Assembly: GCA_900473185.1 (NCBI GenBank)
Contig: UCKU01000044.1
Span: forward strand, 1-45,827
DNA from: Hyphomicrobiales bacterium
Lineage (GTDB): Bacteria > Pseudomonadota > Alphaproteobacteria > Rhizobiales > Rhizobiaceae
Length of the DNA: 45,827 bases
Reading direction: 5' to 3'
Shown here one piece after another: positions 44,409 through 45,827 of this stretch. The notes beneath the pieces were generated by a model that had not been told where the DNA came from, did not search any database, and was given only the letters and a program-made list of their open reading frames with translations. The number at the start of each line of letters is the position of its first letter. Position 1 is the stretch's first letter. The translations under genes were made by a program, and so were the position numbers.

Positions 44409-45466
44409 GCTACCGGAAAATTGATCTGCGGCGGCAGGAGCAGGCTCTGGCTCTCTGCTGCCGGATTGCCGATGCGCTGAAGAAGCATCTGGCCGAGATG
44501 TTCGCCCGCCTCGACCAGATCCTCATAGATGGTGTCGATCTTCGGCTGCAGATGCGTGAGGAGATGCGAGGTCTCCTTGGCGACGATATCGTAGTCTTCC
44601 GCGAGAACGCGCCCCGCATCATTCATGGCGGTGACGAGCGCCAGCGCCGAAACCTCGCCCGGACAGACGAACCCGTCTGGAACATCGGGTGCCGCGGCAC
44701 GCGCCCGAAAGAAATCCCTGATCTCGTTGGCCGGTGAATCGAGCGTGACCGTTTCCGATATCTCATAGGCGACGCCGGCCTCGCGCACGGCGGTCATGAA
44801 GCCATGAAGGATGTGCTGGCTGAAGGTCAGCCGTTTCGGCGGCATGACGACTGTGACCTTCTTCCTGCCCTTGGCGATCAGGCGCCGGGTGGCTTCGTAG
44901 GCGAAGGCATAATTGTCGTAATCGACGTAAGGATGCGGTGTCGAAAACTCGGTGCGGCCGTGACAGACAAAGGGAAAGCCGACTTCCTGCAGCATCCGCA
45001 CCCTCGCATCGAAGGGTTCCGTCCGCGTGAAGATCAGGCCGTCGGCGAAATTGTTGCGGACGATATATTCCGCTGCCTCGAGATCGGTCGTTGACAGGAA
45101 GTTCGGGGCGACGACGAGGTGATAGGATGTCTCTTTCAGCACCTTGGCGATGCCGTACATAATGGCCGTGCCGAAGCCGACCACTTCCTGATGTGGATCG
45201 AGAAGGATGCTGATGACGTTGGTGCGGCCTGTCTTGAGGCGCTGGGCCGCCCGGTCCGGCAGGTAGCCGATCTCGCGGGCAATGCGATGGACGCGCTCGC
45301 GCGTCTCGACTGATATTTGCGGCGCGTCGCTGAGTGCGCGCGAAACCGTCGTCACCGCAAGACCGGTCAGTGTCGCGATGGTACGCAAGGTCGGCTTGCC
45401 GCGCTTTTGCGCACCATCCGGATTTTCACCGCGTTGCAGTTGGGACGATTCGGTCACTAGGGACAT
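44405..45466 (-). CDS. LacI-family transcriptional regulator
   Basis: A 353-residue repressor. The N-terminal HTH (LRTIATLTGLAVTTVSRAL, residues about 27-45) is followed by the hinge helix region DRAAQRLKTGRTNVISILLD and a periplasmic-binding-protein-like sensor domain. ATG 45466 is chosen over an upstream in-frame start because the product then begins in the usual place ahead of the HTH; the ribosome binding site is weak. It is divergent from an exported-protein gene at 45771 that is probably a sugar ABC transporter component, and is likely to repress it. It resembles alpha-glucoside (AglR-type) regulators from memory; the sugar is not proven. Confidence 0.87.
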   Translation of the reverse strand: MSLVTESSQLQRGENPDGAQKRGKPTLRTIATLTGLAVTTVSRALSDAPQISVETRERVHRIAREIGYLPDRAAQRLKTGRTNVISILLDPHQEVVGFGTAIMYGIAKVLKETSYHLVVAPNFLSTTDLEAAEYIVRNNFADGLIFTRTEPFDARVRMLQEVGFPFVCHGRTEFSTPHPYVDYDNYAFAYEATRRLIAKGRKKVTVVMPPKRLTFSQHILHGFMTAVREAGVAYEISETVTLDSPANEIRDFFRARAAAPDVPDGFVCPGEVSALALVTAMNDAGRVLAEDYDIVAKETSHLLTHLQPKIDTIYEDLVEAGEHLGQMLLQRIGNPAAESQSLLLPPQINFPVA

Positions 45467-45626
45467 TCCGTGCTGGATCGCGGCTACAATAACACGATGA
45501 AACCGGCACGCAATCAATCAATGCAAACGATTTAAATTTTTACGGTTTCTTAAGCAATCAGAAAAAATCAAATAAAATCAATATTTATCGAACTAATCAT
45601 ATTTTTCTCGGGAGTCGAGGAAGGAC

Positions 45627-45668
45627 TTGACGTAACCGCGTTTATAACGTTTTAAATTGTTAACCGCG
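45627..45668 (+). promoter_or_regulatory. Promoter with LacI-type operator upstream of the 45771 gene
   Basis: A -35 TTGACG (45627-45632) is followed about 17 nt later by TTTTAA as a possible -10. Overlapping it is TTTATAACGTTTTAAA (45641-45656), a near-perfect palindrome with central CG, as expected for LacI-family operators. TAACCGCG is directly repeated on both sides (45633-45640 and 45661-45668). A weaker similar sequence, TGCAAACGATTTAAA, lies at 45522-45536 near the regulator's own start. Confidence 0.5.
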
Positions 45669-45770
45669 CTGGGAGGTGCGGTGTAGCGTGATGTTTGGCC
45701 GCCCTCACGGCGGAGGACATCGGGGCGGGCGAGGTGGGTCTCGCCGCCACTTACGAACGGGAGGATATTC

Positions 45771-45827
45771 ATGCGCAAGTTTTTGAGCTCGGCAGCTCTT
45801 GCTGTCGTGATGATGGCTGGTTTCGGC
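45771..45827 (+). CDS. Exported protein, 5' fragment (probable ABC substrate-binding protein)
   Basis: Only the first 19 codons are inside the window: MRKFLSSAALAVVMMAGFG, a clear signal-peptide start. GGGAGG (45759-45764) precedes the ATG. Position behind a divergent LacI-type regulator makes a periplasmic sugar-binding protein likely, but the fragment alone cannot prove it. Confidence 0.6.
   Translation, partial: MRKFLSSAALAVVMMAGFG

Overview
The window looks like a piece of a Rhizobiaceae genome (Rhizobium/Agrobacterium type). Grounds for this are the GC-rich coding, the style of the ribosome binding sites, a nrdHIEF class Ib ribonucleotide reductase and a metE gene each behind a cobalamin riboswitch, an apparent full CtrA-type site, and families typical of this group (DUF2092, Cys-rich repeat protein, DUF779 beside an aldehyde dehydrogenase). 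No rRNA, tRNA, CRISPR array, integrase or insertion sequence was recognised.

Region 1 (about 1-16.5 kb) reads as accessory or stress-related and by eye is somewhat less GC-rich than the rest. It holds a YqhA-family membrane protein, two tandem paralogous amino-acid antiporters followed by arginine deiminase (a partial arginine deiminase pathway without arcB/arcC here), a membrane alpha/beta hydrolase, a DUF1269 protein, a possible 35-residue small ORF overlapping an AI-2E family transporter, an RND efflux pump with its adaptor divergent from an AraC-type regulator, a glycine-zipper lipoprotein and an EF-hand protein. It ends in a gene-poor 1.1 kb stretch that contains the decayed 3' end of a multicopper oxidase gene. 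A conserved 39-nt element recurs upstream of three genes here.

Region 2 (16.9-29.1 kb) holds a secreted protein with three Cys-rich repeats, a DUF2092 protein plus a small overlapping gene, a second RND pump with a lipoprotein adaptor, and a minus-strand series: an AcoR-like regulator lacking an AAA+ domain, aldehyde dehydrogenase, DUF779 protein, DJ-1/PfpI protein, ribbon-helix-helix protein and a ChaA-type antiporter. Two copies of a 7-4-7 palindrome, one before the regulator and one before the dehydrogenase, suggest a small self-contained regulon.

Region 3 (29.5-35.9 kb) holds an exported MsrB followed by a DipZ-like electron-transfer protein (envelope methionine sulfoxide repair), an HI0933-type flavoprotein, and a divergent MerR regulator / zinc-cadmium-lead P-type ATPase pair with a clear MerR-type operator.

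Region 4 (35.9-43.1 kb) is a vitamin B12 bypass module: cobalamin riboswitch then metE, and cobalamin riboswitch then nrdH-nrdI-nrdE-nrdF. The nrd promoter also carries an NrdR box over its -10 element and a CtrA-like site upstream. The right end has a class III nucleotidyl cyclase, a LacI-family regulator and the start of a divergent gene encoding an exported protein, probably an ABC sugar-binding protein, with a LacI-type operator on its promoter.
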